Notes: generated from the sequence alone by a model not told the origin. A DNA stretch of 64,000 bases from Buttiauxella agrestis ATCC 33320 (GCF_000735355.1 NZ_JMPI01000022.1:124025-188024), one strand, 5' to 3'; positions 1 through 9,061 are shown, counted from the stretch's first letter. Translations and numbers: made by a program.

Positions 1-490
1 AGTAAGTACAATACTTGTTACAGCCTTCCATAATAGAAACGAATGCTGTCGGGCCGTCAGCTTTGGGTTCTGGCAGGCGGTCAAACTTCTCGATTTCCGG
101 AAAGCTAACATCAACAATTGGGCTGCGGTTGCCGCTCACTTTATTGATCATTTCCGGCAGACGGTGCAGTGTCTGCGGCCCGAAAACGATATCAACATAG
201 TGCGCACGGCTACGAATCAGCTTGCCTTCCTGGGAAGCAACGCAGCCGCCAACGCCAATAATGATATTGGGATTTTTGCGCTTTAAGAGTTTCCAACGGC
301 CAAGCAGATGGAACACTTTTTCCTGGGCTTTTTCACGGATAGAGCAGGTATTGAGCAGCAATACATCTGCTTCTTTTGGGTTATCCGTAAGCGTATAGCC
401 ATGCGTGCTATTCAGCAGATCGGCCATCTTCGATGAATCGTATTCGTTCATCTGACAGCCCCAGGTTTTGATATGGAGTTTTTTTGTCAT
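1..490 (-). CDS. miaB: MiaB, tRNA-2-methylthio-N6-dimethylallyladenosine synthase (5' part only)
   Basis: Radical-SAM methylthiotransferase that converts i6A37 to ms2i6A37 in tRNAs reading UNN codons. Only the first 163 codons are inside the window; the gene runs off the left edge. The ATG at 490 opens [19 protein letters not shown]. The N-terminal UPF0004 domain shows its three cluster cysteines in [14 protein letters not shown] and GGCVASQ. The radical-SAM motif CNKYC (Cys157 and Cys161) is the last thing before the edge, so the third cysteine is not seen. It is divergent from ubiF, as in E. coli. Identity is secure; completeness cannot be judged. Confidence 0.95.
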   Translation of the reverse strand, partial: MTKKLHIKTWGCQMNEYDSSKMADLLNSTHGYTLTDNPKEADVLLLNTCSIREKAQEKVFHLLGRWKLLKRKNPNIIIGVGGCVASQEGKLIRSRAHYVDIVFGPQTLHRLPEMINKVSGNRSPIVDVSFPEIEKFDRLPEPKADGPTAFVSIMEGCNKYCTY

Positions 491-625
491 CGACTTGCCA
501 TTGCTCAGTTAAAGCCAGGAATTCAGGCGGCGTATTGTAATGCTTTGGCCTTGATGTGACCAGCCTACGAAACTTGCGTAAAAATCCGGTAGAATCAGCA
601 TAGACAATTTAAGGACTAAATCATC

Positions 626-1801
626 ATGTTGAACCAGTCAATTGACGTCGCGATAGTCGGCGGAGGCATGGTCGGTGCGGCCGCAGCTCTTGGTCTCGCG
701 CAAAATGGTTTCCGGGTCGCGGTGATTGAGCATCAGGCTCCGGCAGCCTTTGACGCAACAAGCCAACCCGATGTGCGTATTTCGGCTATCAGTAGTGCCT
801 CGGTCGGGTTGTTGAAATCACTTGGCGTTTGGGATGTGATTCGCTCAATGCGCAGCCATGCTTATCGCCAGCTCGAAACCTGGGAATGGGAAAGCGCTCA
901 TGTGAGTTTTAAGGCGCAGGAGCTTGGGTTGCCGGAACTTGGCTATATGGTGGAGAACTCGGTGCTGCAACTCGCGCTGTGGCAGGCGCTGGAGGCACAT
1001 TCTAACGTCACATTACTCTGTCCGGCGCAACTGGCCGGTATGCACGGCGAGGCGGGGCAGTGGACGCTACAGTTCGCTGATGAACAGACTTTGACGGTGC
1101 CGTTGGTGATTGGCGCAGATGGCGCGAACTCGCAGGTTCGTCGCTGGGCGGGAATCGGTATTCATGCCTGGGAATATCGGCAGTCTTGCATGTTGATTAC
1201 CGTGAAATGCGAGCAATCTCCAGGCGACAGTACCTGGCAGCATTTTACGCCGAGCGGGCCGCATGCGTTTTTACCGTTATTTGATCATTGGGCTTCGCTG
1301 GTGTGGTATGACTCGCCGGCCCGAATTCGCCAGTTGCAGAATATGACGATGCCGCAATTGCAAAAAGCGATTGAAACGAGCTTCCCTCAACGTTTAGGAA
1401 AAGTCACTCCGGTTGCCTGCGGCGCATTCCCGCTGACGCGCCGCCATGCATTGCAGTATACGCAGCAAGGTCTGGCGTTGATTGGTGATGCCGCTCATAC
1501 CATTCACCCGTTAGCCGGTCAGGGCGTTAATCTCGGTTATCGTGATGTGGAAGCATTGCTTGATGTGATGATTGATGCGCGTAGTTATGGCGAAAACTGG
1601 GCGCAAGCACGTGTATTAAAACGCTACCAGACACGTAGGCAGGCAGATAATTTCCTGATGCAAAGCGGCATGGATCTTTTCTATGCGGGATTCAGCAACA
1701 GTTTAGGGCCGCTGCGAGTGATTCGTAATCTGGGACTTATGGCCGCCGAGCGCGGTGGTGTTCTTAAACGTCAGGCGTTGAAGTATGCGTTAGGGTTATG
1801 A
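626..1801 (+). CDS. ubiF: UbiF, 2-octaprenyl-3-methyl-6-methoxy-1,4-benzoquinol hydroxylase
   Basis: FAD-dependent aromatic monooxygenase for the C6 hydroxylation step of aerobic ubiquinone synthesis. The 391-residue product has the N-terminal dinucleotide-binding motif IVGGGMVGAAAA (residues ~10-21), an internal IGADGANS (DG motif) and the late FAD motif LIGDAAHTIHPLAGQGVNLG, all typical of the UbiH/UbiF/Coq6 family. Length matches E. coli UbiF. It is a single gene in the +135 bp gap from miaB, followed by a REP-like hairpin and the convergent tRNA operon. UbiH and VisC are paralogues; the position next to miaB and the glnX-type tRNA cluster supports UbiF. Confidence 0.95.
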   Translation: MLNQSIDVAIVGGGMVGAAAALGLAQNGFRVAVIEHQAPAAFDATSQPDVRISAISSASVGLLKSLGVWDVIRSMRSHAYRQLETWEWESAHVSFKAQELGLPELGYMVENSVLQLALWQALEAHSNVTLLCPAQLAGMHGEAGQWTLQFADEQTLTVPLVIGADGANSQVRRWAGIGIHAWEYRQSCMLITVKCEQSPGDSTWQHFTPSGPHAFLPLFDHWASLVWYDSPARIRQLQNMTMPQLQKAIETSFPQRLGKVTPVACGAFPLTRRHALQYTQQGLALIGDAAHTIHPLAGQGVNLGYRDVEALLDVMIDARSYGENWAQARVLKRYQTRRQADNFLMQSGMDLFYAGFSNSLGPLRVIRNLGLMAAERGGVLKRQALKYALGL

Positions 1802-1827
1802 GTTAGCGGCTGTATAGTTTTACCCAG

Positions 1828-1853
1828 GTCGGATTAGCGCAGCGACATCCGAC
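1828..1853. repeat. REP-like palindrome after ubiF
   Basis: A short inverted repeat with arms GTCGGAT and ATCCGAC around a GCGCAGCG core, typical of enterobacterial REP sequences. It lies between the ubiF stop and the tRNA operon terminator, so it falls in the ubiF 3' UTR, where REPs often stabilise upstream mRNA. Confidence 0.6.
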
Positions 1854-1882
1854 TTATCTATATTTACCAAACGCAGAAAAGC

Positions 1883-1907
1883 AAAAAGCTCGCCGAAGCG
1901 AGCTTTT
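1883..1907 (-). terminator. Rho-independent terminator of the tRNA operon
   Basis: The stem AGCTCGC / GCGAGCT has a CGAA loop. On the minus strand it is followed by a run of U (the AAAAA at 1883-1887). It sits just downstream of the last tRNA gene (Gln-CUG). The hairpin is also flanked by TTTT on the plus side, so it may terminate ubiF transcripts as well. Confidence 0.85.
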
Positions 1908-1913
1908 CATTTT

Positions 1914-1988
1914 TGGCTGGGGTACGAGGATTCGAACCTCGGAATGCTGGTATCAGAAACCAGAGCCTTACCGCTTGGCGATACCCCA
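1914..1988 (-). tRNA. glnV: tRNA-Gln (anticodon CUG)
   Basis: A 75-nt cloverleaf with encoded CCA. The minus strand reads TGGGGTATCGCC... with anticodon CTG in the context TTCTGAT and a TTCGAAT T-loop. It is the last tRNA of the operon. E. coli has two identical copies here (glnV, glnX); only one is present, so the choice of symbol between them is arbitrary. Confidence 0.95.
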
Positions 1989-1994
1989 AAAATA

Positions 1995-2071
1995 TGGTGG
2001 CTACTACGGGAATCGAACCTGTGACCCCATCATTATGAGTGATGTGCTCTAACCAGCTGAGCTAAGTAGCC
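1995..2071 (-). tRNA. metU: tRNA-Met (elongator, anticodon CAU)
   Basis: A 77-nt tRNA with encoded CCA, starting GGCTACTTAGCTCAG with anticodon CAT in the context CTCATAA. It is identical over its length to the copy at 2436-2512. Its order in the operon corresponds to E. coli metU. Confidence 0.95.
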
Positions 2072-2111
2072 TAATTTTAAAACTATTTCTTCGACTGAAT
2101 GCTTTTTCGAC

Positions 2112-2186
2112 TGGCTGGGGTACCTGGATTCGAACCAGGGAATGCCGGTATCAAAAACCGGTGCCTTACCGCTTGGCGATACCCCA
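2112..2186 (-). tRNA. glnW: tRNA-Gln (anticodon UUG)
   Basis: A 75-nt tRNA with encoded CCA and anticodon TTG in the context TTTTGAT. It is a direct duplicate of the copy at 2241-2315. By order it corresponds to E. coli glnW. Confidence 0.95.
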
Positions 2187-2240
2187 ACTTAGGGCGCACA
2201 AAACTAACGTGCTATGTCGAAAACTGCTATATCAAAAAAT

Positions 2241-2315
2241 TGGCTGGGGTACCTGGATTCGAACCAGGGAATGCCGGTATCAAAAACCGGTGCCTTACCG
2301 CTTGGCGATACCCCA
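2241..2315 (-). tRNA. glnU: tRNA-Gln (anticodon UUG)
   Basis: A 75-nt tRNA with encoded CCA and anticodon TTG, the same sequence as the copy at 2112-2186. By order it corresponds to E. coli glnU. The surrounding 54-129 nt spacing is the only unique sequence between the two copies. Confidence 0.95.
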
Positions 2316-2334
2316 TCCGTGCAACGCGTTAAAA

Positions 2335-2419
2335 TGGTGCGGGAGGCGAGACTTGAACTCGCACACCTTGCGGCGCCAGAACCTAAATCTGGTGCGTCTA
2401 CCAATTTCGCCACTCCCGC
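2335..2419 (-). tRNA. leuW: tRNA-Leu (anticodon UAG)
   Basis: An 85-nt class II tRNA with encoded CCA. The minus strand begins GCGGGAGTGGCGAAATTGG, has anticodon TAG in the context TTTAGGT, and the long variable arm expected for leucine tRNAs. It is second in the operon, as leuW is in E. coli. Confidence 0.95.
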
Positions 2420-2435
2420 GCTAAAAAAAGAATAA

Positions 2436-2512
2436 TGGTGGCTACTACGGGAATCGAACCTGTGACCCCATCATTATGAGTGATGTGCTCTAACCAGCTG
2501 AGCTAAGTAGCC
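2436..2512 (-). tRNA. metT: tRNA-Met (elongator, anticodon CAU)
   Basis: A 77-nt tRNA with encoded CCA and anticodon CAT. It is the first, promoter-proximal tRNA of the operon and identical to the copy at 1995-2071. By position it is metT. Confidence 0.95.
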
Positions 2513-2551
2513 TTCTTTTTTCTGCGTAACCTTATCGGCGTTGCGGGGCGC

Positions 2552-2580
2552 ATTATGCGTAGTTGGCCTTCTAGCGTCAA
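2552..2580 (-). promoter_or_regulatory. sigma-70 promoter of the metT tRNA operon
   Basis: On the minus strand there is a -35 TTGACG (2575-2580), a 17-nt spacer and a -10 CATAAT (2552-2557). It is followed at once by the GC-rich discriminator GCGCCCCGC, which is typical of stringently controlled stable-RNA promoters. The start point would fall about 30 nt upstream of the first tRNA. Confidence 0.85.
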
Positions 2581-2722
2581 CAATTTTTTCCCGAAAATTG
2601 GTGTAAATTGTCTGTTTGATTAGCTTACGAACAGCTTGGTGCAATATTCGTCAATTATCGGTTATTTCGTGGTTTTATCTGAGGGAAAAGCCCGGATAAG
2701 CGGTGAGGAATCTTGCAGAAAC

Positions 2723-2744
2723 AAAAACGGGCCCGCAGGCCCGT
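2723..2744 (-). terminator. Rho-independent terminator of asnB
   Basis: A perfect 7-bp GC-rich stem ACGGGCC / GGCCCGT with a CGCA loop. On the minus strand it is followed by a U run (AAAA at 2723-2726). It lies 18 nt after the asnB stop codon. Confidence 0.9.
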
Positions 2745-2762
2745 GTCGTTAATTTTGTTCGC

Positions 2763-4427
2763 TTATTTGTAAGCTGACTGGTGAACACCCACCGCACGGC
2801 CTGATGGATCATTCATTGTTTTGAAGGCTTCATCCCATTCAATGGCCTTAGCAGAAGAACAGGCAACAGATGGGCCACCAGGAACGCAATGGGCAGCACT
2901 TGGCAGTGGGAATAACTCTTCAAAGATTTCACGATACAAATACGCTTCTTTAGAACCTGGCGTGTTGTACGGGAAACGGTAGCTTGCGGTTTCCAGTTGT
3001 TGATCGGTGACCTGAGCCGCAGCCACTTCTTTTAACGTGTCAATCCAGCTGTAACCTACACCATCAGAGAATTGCTCTTTCTGACGCCATGCAACGCTTG
3101 CTGGCAGATAAGATTCAAAACATTCACGCAGGATATGTTTTTCCATTTTGCCGTTGCCGCACATTTTGTCTTTCGGGTTGATGCGCATTGCAACATCGAG
3201 GAATTTCTTATCCAGGAACGGTACGCGAGCTTCCACGCCCCAGGCTGACATCGCTTTGTTGGCACGAGCGCAGTCAAACATATGCAGAGATTGCAGCTTA
3301 CGTACGGTTTCTTCGTGCAGCTCTTTATCGTTTGGCGCTTTATGGAAGTACAGGTAGCCGCCAAACACTTCGTCAGAACCTTCACCAGACAGCACCATTT
3401 TAATGCCCATTGCTTTAATTTTACGGGACATCAAATACATTGGAGTCGAGGCACGAATAGTGGTCACATCGTAAGTTTCGATGTGATAGATAACGTCACG
3501 AATTGCATCCAGACCTTCTTGCACTGTGAAATGGATTTCGTGGTGAACGGTACCCAGATGGTTTGCCACCTCTTGCGCAGCTATCAGATCAGGCGAACCG
3601 ACCAGACCGACCGCAAAGGAGTGCAGCTGCGGCCACCAGGCTTCAGAGCGTTCTTCATCTTCTACACGGCGGGCGGCAAATTTCTTGGTGATAGCGGAGA
3701 TAACAGATGAATCCAGACCACCAGAAAGCAAAACGCCGTACGGTACGTCAGACATCAGATGGCTTTTTACGGAATCTTCCAGCGCCTGACGCAATTCGTT
3801 TTTGTCAGTAACGTTGTCTTTGACCGCATCATATTCAAACCAGTCACGCTGATAATAACTGCGGATTTCACCGTCTTTGCTCCACAGGTAACTACCTGCA
3901 GGGAATTCTTTGATGGTACGACAAACCGGCACCAGCGCTTTCATTTCAGAAGCCACATACATGTTGCCGTGTTCGTCATGGCCCATATACAACGGGATGA
4001 TGCCGATATGGTCGCGGCCAATCAGATAAGCGTCCTGCACTTCGTCATACAGAACGAAAGCAAACATACCTTGCAGGTCATCCAGAAACTCTGGGCCTTT
4101 CTCCTGATAAAGCGCCAGGATAACTTCGCAGTCAGAACCGGTCTGGAATTCGTAACGGTCGCTGTATTCCGCGCGCAGGGCCTGATGGTTGTAGATTTCG
4201 CCGTTAACCGCTAATGCGTGAGTTTTTGCTTTGTTGTAAAGCGGCTGAGCGCCTGCGTTTACATCAACAATAGAGAGACGTTCGTGAGAAAGGATGGCTT
4301 TTTCATGTGCATAAACACCGGACCAGTCTGGCCCACGGTGGCGCATCAGGCGTGATAACTCGAGCGCTTTCTTACGCAATTCGACCGCATCGGTCTTGAT
4401 ATCCAGAACACCAAAAATTGAACACAT
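2763..4427 (-). CDS. asnB: AsnB, asparagine synthetase B (glutamine-hydrolysing)
   Basis: Makes asparagine from aspartate, ATP and glutamine in the cytoplasm. The 554-residue protein has the N-terminal class II glutaminase domain with nucleophile Cys2 (MCSIFGV, exposed after Met removal) and the RHRGPD and NGEIYN motifs. The C-terminal synthetase domain carries the ATP pyrophosphatase P-loop SGGLDSS at ~235-241. Length equals E. coli AsnB. It lies between the tRNA operon and nagD, the usual enterobacterial order. An ERIC element (4471-4593) sits in its leader, 43 bp upstream of the ATG. Confidence 0.97.
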   Translation of the reverse strand: MCSIFGVLDIKTDAVELRKKALELSRLMRHRGPDWSGVYAHEKAILSHERLSIVDVNAGAQPLYNKAKTHALAVNGEIYNHQALRAEYSDRYEFQTGSDCEVILALYQEKGPEFLDDLQGMFAFVLYDEVQDAYLIGRDHIGIIPLYMGHDEHGNMYVASEMKALVPVCRTIKEFPAGSYLWSKDGEIRSYYQRDWFEYDAVKDNVTDKNELRQALEDSVKSHLMSDVPYGVLLSGGLDSSVISAITKKFAARRVEDEERSEAWWPQLHSFAVGLVGSPDLIAAQEVANHLGTVHHEIHFTVQEGLDAIRDVIYHIETYDVTTIRASTPMYLMSRKIKAMGIKMVLSGEGSDEVFGGYLYFHKAPNDKELHEETVRKLQSLHMFDCARANKAMSAWGVEARVPFLDKKFLDVAMRINPKDKMCGNGKMEKHILRECFESYLPASVAWRQKEQFSDGVGYSWIDTLKEVAAAQVTDQQLETASYRFPYNTPGSKEAYLYREIFEELFPLPSAAHCVPGGPSVACSSAKAIEWDEAFKTMNDPSGRAVGVHQSAYK

Positions 4428-4470
4428 AGAACTCTCTCCGTAATGCTTCTTTGAGCCATTAAATTGTTTT

Positions 4471-4593
4471 TACCCTTCATACTTCAAGTTGCAGATGCGT
4501 TGTCTGCATTCAGTCACCCGAATCACTTACTCCAGTAAGCTCATCGGGATTCCTTCACTTGCCGCCTTCCTGTAACTCGAATTATTTTGGGTA
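4471..4593 (-). repeat. ERIC element (full length, 123 bp) upstream of asnB
   Basis: An imperfect palindrome that begins TACCCTTCATACTTCAAG and ends TTTGGGTA, with the central CTTACTCCAGTAAGC hairpin characteristic of ERIC/IRU elements. It is inverted relative to the copies at 11236 and 60766, to which it aligns end to end. It lies in the 403-bp gap between asnB and nagD. Confidence 0.85.
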
Positions 4594-4802
4594 ATAGCTG
4601 CGTTGCATGAATATGAAAATGCGCAATCATTGACGGGAATGCAAGCCCTTTAGTCTTTATGGGATAAATAGTTCAATGGCGATTGTTGATTACTGAAAAA
4701 TGATGATGAAATAAGCGAAATTATTAGTGGATCGACAATTTTTGATGAAATCGCCAGGCAGGCATTCAGAGAGAAGAGAAAAGAGTGTTGAATCGGCAAA
4801 AC
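4594..4802. other. AT-rich gap between the ERIC element and the nagD terminator
   Basis: No ORF, tRNA or repeat is apparent here. The asnB promoter may be in this stretch (upstream of the ERIC) or inside the ERIC itself; I cannot pick one with confidence. Confidence 0.4.
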
Positions 4803-4820
4803 GCCCGGCGAAAACCGGGC
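4803..4820 (-). terminator. Probable terminator of the nagBACD operon
   Basis: A GCCCGG / CCGGGC stem with a six-base loop, 11 nt after the nagD stop. On the minus strand the hairpin is followed by GTTTTGCC, a short U tract, so termination may be moderate. Confidence 0.65.
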
Positions 4821-4830
4821 GAATCATTAA

Positions 4831-5583
4831 TTAGATGATATCGACTTCTGCAACCGACGGGTAAATCCAGGAAGGGCGGAACGGCATAGCATCAATGTCG
4901 TTGAGCGTCGAAACACCCGAAAGCACCAAAATGGTTTCCAGGCCAGCCTGGAAGCCAGCAAGAATATCGGTACGCAGATTATCGCCAACAATCACGGTAT
5001 GTTCCGAATGCGCCTGCATTTTATTGAGGGCAGCGCGAATGATCCATGGGCTTGGCTTGCCCACGCAGAACGGTTTGCGGCCCGAAATTTTCTCTATACC
5101 GGCGCAGAGCGCACCACAAGCCGGATAATAACCACGGCCATGGGTGTCGGGGTTAGTCGCAATAAAGCGTGCGCCATTCGCCACAAAATAAGCGGCTTTG
5201 TGCATCATTTCCCAATTATAGGAACGTGTCTCGCCAACAATAACAAAGTCTGGGTTGATGTCAGTGATAGTGAAGCCTGCTTTATACAGCTCATGAATCA
5301 ATGCACCTTCACCTACCACGTAGGCTTTTTTCCCTTCCTGGCGACGCAAGAAATCGGCAGTTGCCATTGCTGAGGTATAAAAAACGCTATCCGGGACATC
5401 AATACCGGCAGAAGCAAAACGGTTTGCCAGATCCTGCCCTGTTTGCGACGGGTAATTCGTCAGCAGGACGAGCGGCATACCCTTTTCCATGATGCGGCCC
5501 AGGAATTCATTCGCACCGGGTACGGCAACGTTGTCGTGCATCAGCACGCCGTCAATATCACAAATTACATTCTGAATGGTCAT
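4831..5583 (-). CDS. nagD: NagD (UmpH), HAD-superfamily UMP/GMP phosphatase
   Basis: A nucleoside 5'-monophosphatase of the HAD IIA subfamily, best known for UMP turnover (E. coli UmpH). The 250-residue product has HAD motif I with Asp9 and Asp11 (CDIDGVL), motif II LLTNYPSQ, a C2-type cap containing NPDTHG, and motif IV VGDNLRTDILAG near residues 200-211. It is the last gene of the nagBACD operon, 75 bp after nagC. The family role in nucleotide overflow is not obviously tied to amino-sugar use. Confidence 0.95.
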   Translation of the reverse strand: MTIQNVICDIDGVLMHDNVAVPGANEFLGRIMEKGMPLVLLTNYPSQTGQDLANRFASAGIDVPDSVFYTSAMATADFLRRQEGKKAYVVGEGALIHELYKAGFTITDINPDFVIVGETRSYNWEMMHKAAYFVANGARFIATNPDTHGRGYYPACGALCAGIEKISGRKPFCVGKPSPWIIRAALNKMQAHSEHTVIVGDNLRTDILAGFQAGLETILVLSGVSTLNDIDAMPFRPSWIYPSVAEVDII

Positions 5584-5658
5584 TGATTACTCTGGCTCAA
5601 ATTTCTGGCTCACATTTCAGGAAGGCGTAACTATAGCGCAAAAAGCACAGCGACTGGA

Positions 5659-6879
5659 TTAACTCTCCAGCAACCGCTGAAGCAATACGCCATTGAGCAT
5701 TGAGCGTTTTACTAGCGCAAAGGCGCCAATCGCTGAACGGTCATCCAATTTTGAGCACACGACAGGCAGGTTTTTGCGGAAGGCTTTCAACACCTGCGTA
5801 TTAATGCAGCCTTCAATAGCCGGGAGAAGCACTTTTTCGGCTTCTATGATTTCCCCGGCAATTACGACTTTCTGCGGGTTGAACAGGTTAATCGCAATTG
5901 AAATGGCTTTACCCAGGTGACGTCCAACATGTTCAATGACTTCACAGGCCAGCGCATCGCCTTTATTAGCGGCTTTGCAAATCGCCTTAATGTCACACTC
6001 TTCAAGCGTCAGGCGGCTGTTATAGCCTTGTTCAAGCAAATGGCGCACACGATGTTCAATCGCAGCATTGGCGGCAATGGTTTCCAGGCAGCCAAAGTTC
6101 CCGCAATGGCAACGTTCACCTAAAGGATCGACCTGGATGTGACCAATTTCGCCGACGTTACCGTTACGACCAATAAAAATGCGACCGTTTGAAAGAATAC
6201 CGGCTCCCGTACCACGGTGAACACGCACCAAAATGGAGTCATCGCAGTCGTGAGTTGCACCAAAGTAGTGCTCTGCAAGCGCCAGGCTGCGGATATCGTG
6301 GCCGACGTAACAGGTGACTTTGAACTGTTTCTCAAGGCTATCGACCAGCGACCAGTTGTTGACCTCGATATGCGGCATATAGCGAATCACGCCGCTATCA
6401 GGATCCACCAGGCCCGGCAGAATCACGGAGATAGCAATCAGTTCACGCATTTTGCGCTGATATATTTCGATAAACTGAGAAATGGCGTTCAGTAGCGCGT
6501 GCTCGAGCGTTTCCTGGGTGCGTTCTGGCAGAGCGTAATGCTCTTCGGCCAACGGTTTTGCGCTGAGATCGAACAGGGTGATGGTGGCATCATGGCGGCC
6601 AAGGCGCACGCCAATCGCATTGAAATTGCGGGTTTCGGTGATAATGGAGATAGCGCGGCGGCCCCCGGTGGAAGCCTGTTGATCCACTTCTTTGATCAGT
6701 CCGCGCTCAATTAACTGGCGAGTAATTTTTGTGACGCTGGCCGGTGCAAGCTGGCTCTGCTCGGCAATCTGAATACGAGAGATTGGCCCATGTTGGTCAA
6801 TCAGGCGATATACCGCCGCGCTATTCAGCTGTTTTACCAGATCGACATTACCAATTTGAGCCTGTCCGCCAGTCGTCAT
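5659..6879 (-). CDS. nagC: NagC, ROK-family N-acetylglucosamine repressor
   Basis: A transcription factor that senses GlcNAc-6-phosphate, represses the nag genes and chiP, and activates glmUS in E. coli. It has 406 residues, equal to E. coli. The N-terminal winged helix covers ~15-80 (GPISRIQIAEQSQLAPASVT). The ROK sugar-binding domain shows GTGAGIL and the zinc-binding GHIQVDPLGERCHCG...GCLE signature. It starts only 7 bp after nagA, so it is co-transcribed. Candidate target sites in this window are the chiP boxes at 13283 and 13517 and a degenerate one at 9062. Confidence 0.97.
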   Translation of the reverse strand: MTTGGQAQIGNVDLVKQLNSAAVYRLIDQHGPISRIQIAEQSQLAPASVTKITRQLIERGLIKEVDQQASTGGRRAISIITETRNFNAIGVRLGRHDATITLFDLSAKPLAEEHYALPERTQETLEHALLNAISQFIEIYQRKMRELIAISVILPGLVDPDSGVIRYMPHIEVNNWSLVDSLEKQFKVTCYVGHDIRSLALAEHYFGATHDCDDSILVRVHRGTGAGILSNGRIFIGRNGNVGEIGHIQVDPLGERCHCGNFGCLETIAANAAIEHRVRHLLEQGYNSRLTLEECDIKAICKAANKGDALACEVIEHVGRHLGKAISIAINLFNPQKVVIAGEIIEAEKVLLPAIEGCINTQVLKAFRKNLPVVCSKLDDRSAIGAFALVKRSMLNGVLLQRLLES

Positions 6880-6886
6880 GCCTTAA

Positions 6887-8035
6887 TTACTCAGTTACGA
6901 CCTCGTTACCATTAACAAAGGTCTTGGTGATTTTAAAATCGCGGGTAAATGTCGTCAGGTTGGCGACTTTCCCAGCTTCGATAGTCCCTAATTGCTGGTC
7001 TACACCCATCGCACGGGCAGGGTAGAGCGTCGCCATCCGCAAGACTTCGTCTAAGGCGATACCGGCATGCTCGACCAGGTTACGTACCCCTTCAATCATC
7101 GTCAGGGCAGAACCGCTCAGCGTACCGTTCTCATCTACACATAAACCATCACGGTAGTATATTGTTTTTCCTGCGAAAATGAACTCATCTATATTTGCAC
7201 CCGCCGGAGCGGTGGCATCAGTCACCAGGCACAGCTTGTCGCCTTTGACCTTTTTCGCAGTACGAATGTTCGCATAATCCACATGTAAACCATCGGCAAT
7301 GATACCGCAGTAAACATCTGGCTCATCAAAAATTGCACCTGCAAGCCCGGGTTCGCGGCCAGTAATGTACGGCATGGCATTGAAAAGGTGGGTTGCGAAG
7401 GTGATACCTGCACGGAAACCGACTTTGGCTTCTTTAACCGTCGCATTGGAGTGCCCGGCGGAAACGATAATGCCGGATGCAACCAGTTTACTGATGACTT
7501 CTGGCGCAACCATTTCGGGTGCCAGAGTCACTTTGGTGATGACGTCTGCATTCTCGCAGAGGAAATCGAGCAGTTCTGCATCTGGTTTACGCACGAAACT
7601 TGGGTTGTGCGTGCCTTTTTTCACCATGTTCAGCCATGGGCCTTCAAGATGCAGACCGAGCGCCTGGTTCTGATACTTCGCCAGGTATTCGCGCATGACT
7701 TTCACGCCTTGCTTCATCAGGTCATCGCTGGCGGTGATAAGTGTTGGCAGGTAGCTGGTGCAGCCAGAACGCTCGTTGGCTTTCTGCATGATTTCCAGCG
7801 TTTCAACCGTCACCGCATCAGCGGAATCGTTGAACTGCACACCACCGCAGCCATTCAATTGCACATCAATAAAACCGGGGGCGATGATTGCACCACCCAC
7901 ATCACGAGTCTCTATACCCGCTGGGAGATCTGAGCGCGGGCAAACGCGTTCAATCAGGCCGTTCGCGATAACAATCGCGTGATCATCAAGAATTTCATGG
8001 CCGGTATGAATCCGACCGTGAGTTAATGCAAACAT
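6887..8035 (-). CDS. nagA: NagA, N-acetylglucosamine-6-phosphate deacetylase
   Basis: Converts GlcNAc-6-P to glucosamine-6-P plus acetate in the cytoplasm. The 382-residue amidohydrolase has the metal site expected of the family: Glu in LHLEGPW (~131), His in SAGHSNAT and His in THLFNAMP, plus the catalytic Asp in LVTDATAP. It follows nagB by 25 bp and precedes nagC by 7 bp in the nagBACD operon. Length equals E. coli NagA. Confidence 0.97.
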   Translation of the reverse strand: MFALTHGRIHTGHEILDDHAIVIANGLIERVCPRSDLPAGIETRDVGGAIIAPGFIDVQLNGCGGVQFNDSADAVTVETLEIMQKANERSGCTSYLPTLITASDDLMKQGVKVMREYLAKYQNQALGLHLEGPWLNMVKKGTHNPSFVRKPDAELLDFLCENADVITKVTLAPEMVAPEVISKLVASGIIVSAGHSNATVKEAKVGFRAGITFATHLFNAMPYITGREPGLAGAIFDEPDVYCGIIADGLHVDYANIRTAKKVKGDKLCLVTDATAPAGANIDEFIFAGKTIYYRDGLCVDENGTLSGSALTMIEGVRNLVEHAGIALDEVLRMATLYPARAMGVDQQLGTIEAGKVANLTTFTRDFKITKTFVNGNEVVTE

Positions 8036-8060
8036 AGTTACCCCCGGTTATGACTATTAC

Positions 8061-8861
8061 TTAAAGATCTTTGATATTTTCTGCTTCAAGTTCATTGAAG
8101 TACTTCAGCGTTTTCACTTTGAGTTCCATCGTGGATGGCTCATCACAAACAACCACTGCTTTAGGGTGCAGTTGCAGACAGCTAATGGTCCACATGTGAT
8201 TCACGTTACCTTCCACAGCCGCTTGCAGCGCTTGCGCTTTCAAATGGCCCAGAACCAAAATCATCACTTCTTCGGCGTCGAGCAGAGTACCCACGCCAAC
8301 GGTCAGTGCGTATTTTGGAACTTGAGAAACATCACCATCAAAGAAACGGGAGTTTGCTACACGAGTGTCATGAGTCAGGGTTTTGATACGGGTACGAGAT
8401 GCCAGAGAAGAAGCAGGTTCGTTGAATGCGATATGACCGTCGTTGCCCACACCACCCATGAACAGGTGAATTTTGCCGTATGAACGAATTTTCTCTTCAT
8501 AACGACGGCATTCTGCGTCAACATCTTCGGCGTTGCCATTCAGCAGATTGATGTTTTCTGCTGGGATATCAACGTGGTCAAAGAAGTTGCGGTGCATAAA
8601 GGTGTGATAGCTTTCTGGATGCTCTTTTGGCAAGCCAACGTATTCATCCATGTTAAAGGTGACGACGTTTTTAAAGCTAACCTGGCCCGCTTTGTGCATC
8701 TCTACCAGCGCTTTATACGCTTCAAGAGGCGTACCGCCAGTTGGCAGGCCCAGCAGGAAAGGACGATCTGCGGTTGGGTTAAACGCATTGATACGTTTAA
8801 CGATATGGCGCGCTGCCCATTTGCCAACTTGAGCTGGGGTAGCCAGGGGAATCAGTCTCAT
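8061..8861 (-). CDS. nagB: NagB, glucosamine-6-phosphate deaminase
   Basis: Isomerises and deaminates glucosamine-6-P to fructose-6-P and ammonia; allosteric activation by GlcNAc-6-P is known for the family. It has 266 residues from the second of two adjacent ATGs (MRLIPL), the start used by E. coli; an ATG at 8864 would add only one Met. Active-site residues Asp72 (FNMDEY), Asp141, His143 and Glu148 ([11 protein letters not shown]) are all visible. It is the first gene of nagBACD, divergent from nagE across a 333-bp control region. Confidence 0.97.
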   Translation of the reverse strand: MRLIPLATPAQVGKWAARHIVKRINAFNPTADRPFLLGLPTGGTPLEAYKALVEMHKAGQVSFKNVVTFNMDEYVGLPKEHPESYHTFMHRNFFDHVDIPAENINLLNGNAEDVDAECRRYEEKIRSYGKIHLFMGGVGNDGHIAFNEPASSLASRTRIKTLTHDTRVANSRFFDGDVSQVPKYALTVGVGTLLDAEEVMILVLGHLKAQALQAAVEGNVNHMWTISCLQLHPKAVVVCDEPSTMELKVKTLKYFNELEAENIKDL

Positions 8862-9033
8862 CATTCACCTCATAAGTTAATAAAAACGATATTAGCCAAA
8901 TTGATTGCCCGAACCCTTAAAGGGTAACTCAGTTTCAAACCTGCGATGACGGGATCAATCTGCCTTGATTTTTCGGATGATAAAATAAGTTTTAGTCGAT
9001 AGCTAGCCAAAGGGGAGTGCAATAACAATATTT

Positions 9034-9049
9034 GGTGATTTTAATCACA
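9034..9049. promoter_or_regulatory. Predicted CRP-cAMP binding site, nagB-nagE
   Basis: GGTGA-N6-TCACA matches the CRP consensus TGTGA-N6-TCACA at 9 of 10 positions. The location between the divergent nag operons agrees with catabolite activation of both. Confidence 0.75.
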
Positions 9050-9061
9050 AAAAAAGGGTGT

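Noticed and set aside
2112..2315. Direct repeat of about 75 bp (2112-2186 and 2241-2315) that looked like a mobile or CRISPR-type repeat
   Set aside because: Both units are complete tRNA-Gln(UUG) genes in one operon.
2099..2435. Several overlapping short ORFs (about 70-87 codons) on both strands inside the tRNA cluster
   Set aside because: They are translations of tRNA genes. Their repeated peptide GVPGFEPGNAGIKNRCLTAW comes from the duplicated Gln tRNA, a known annotation artefact.
3282..4214. Long plus-strand ORFs of 142 and 151 codons opposite asnB
   Set aside because: They have no ribosome-binding site, no family similarity, and lie wholly inside a well-conserved gene on the other strand.
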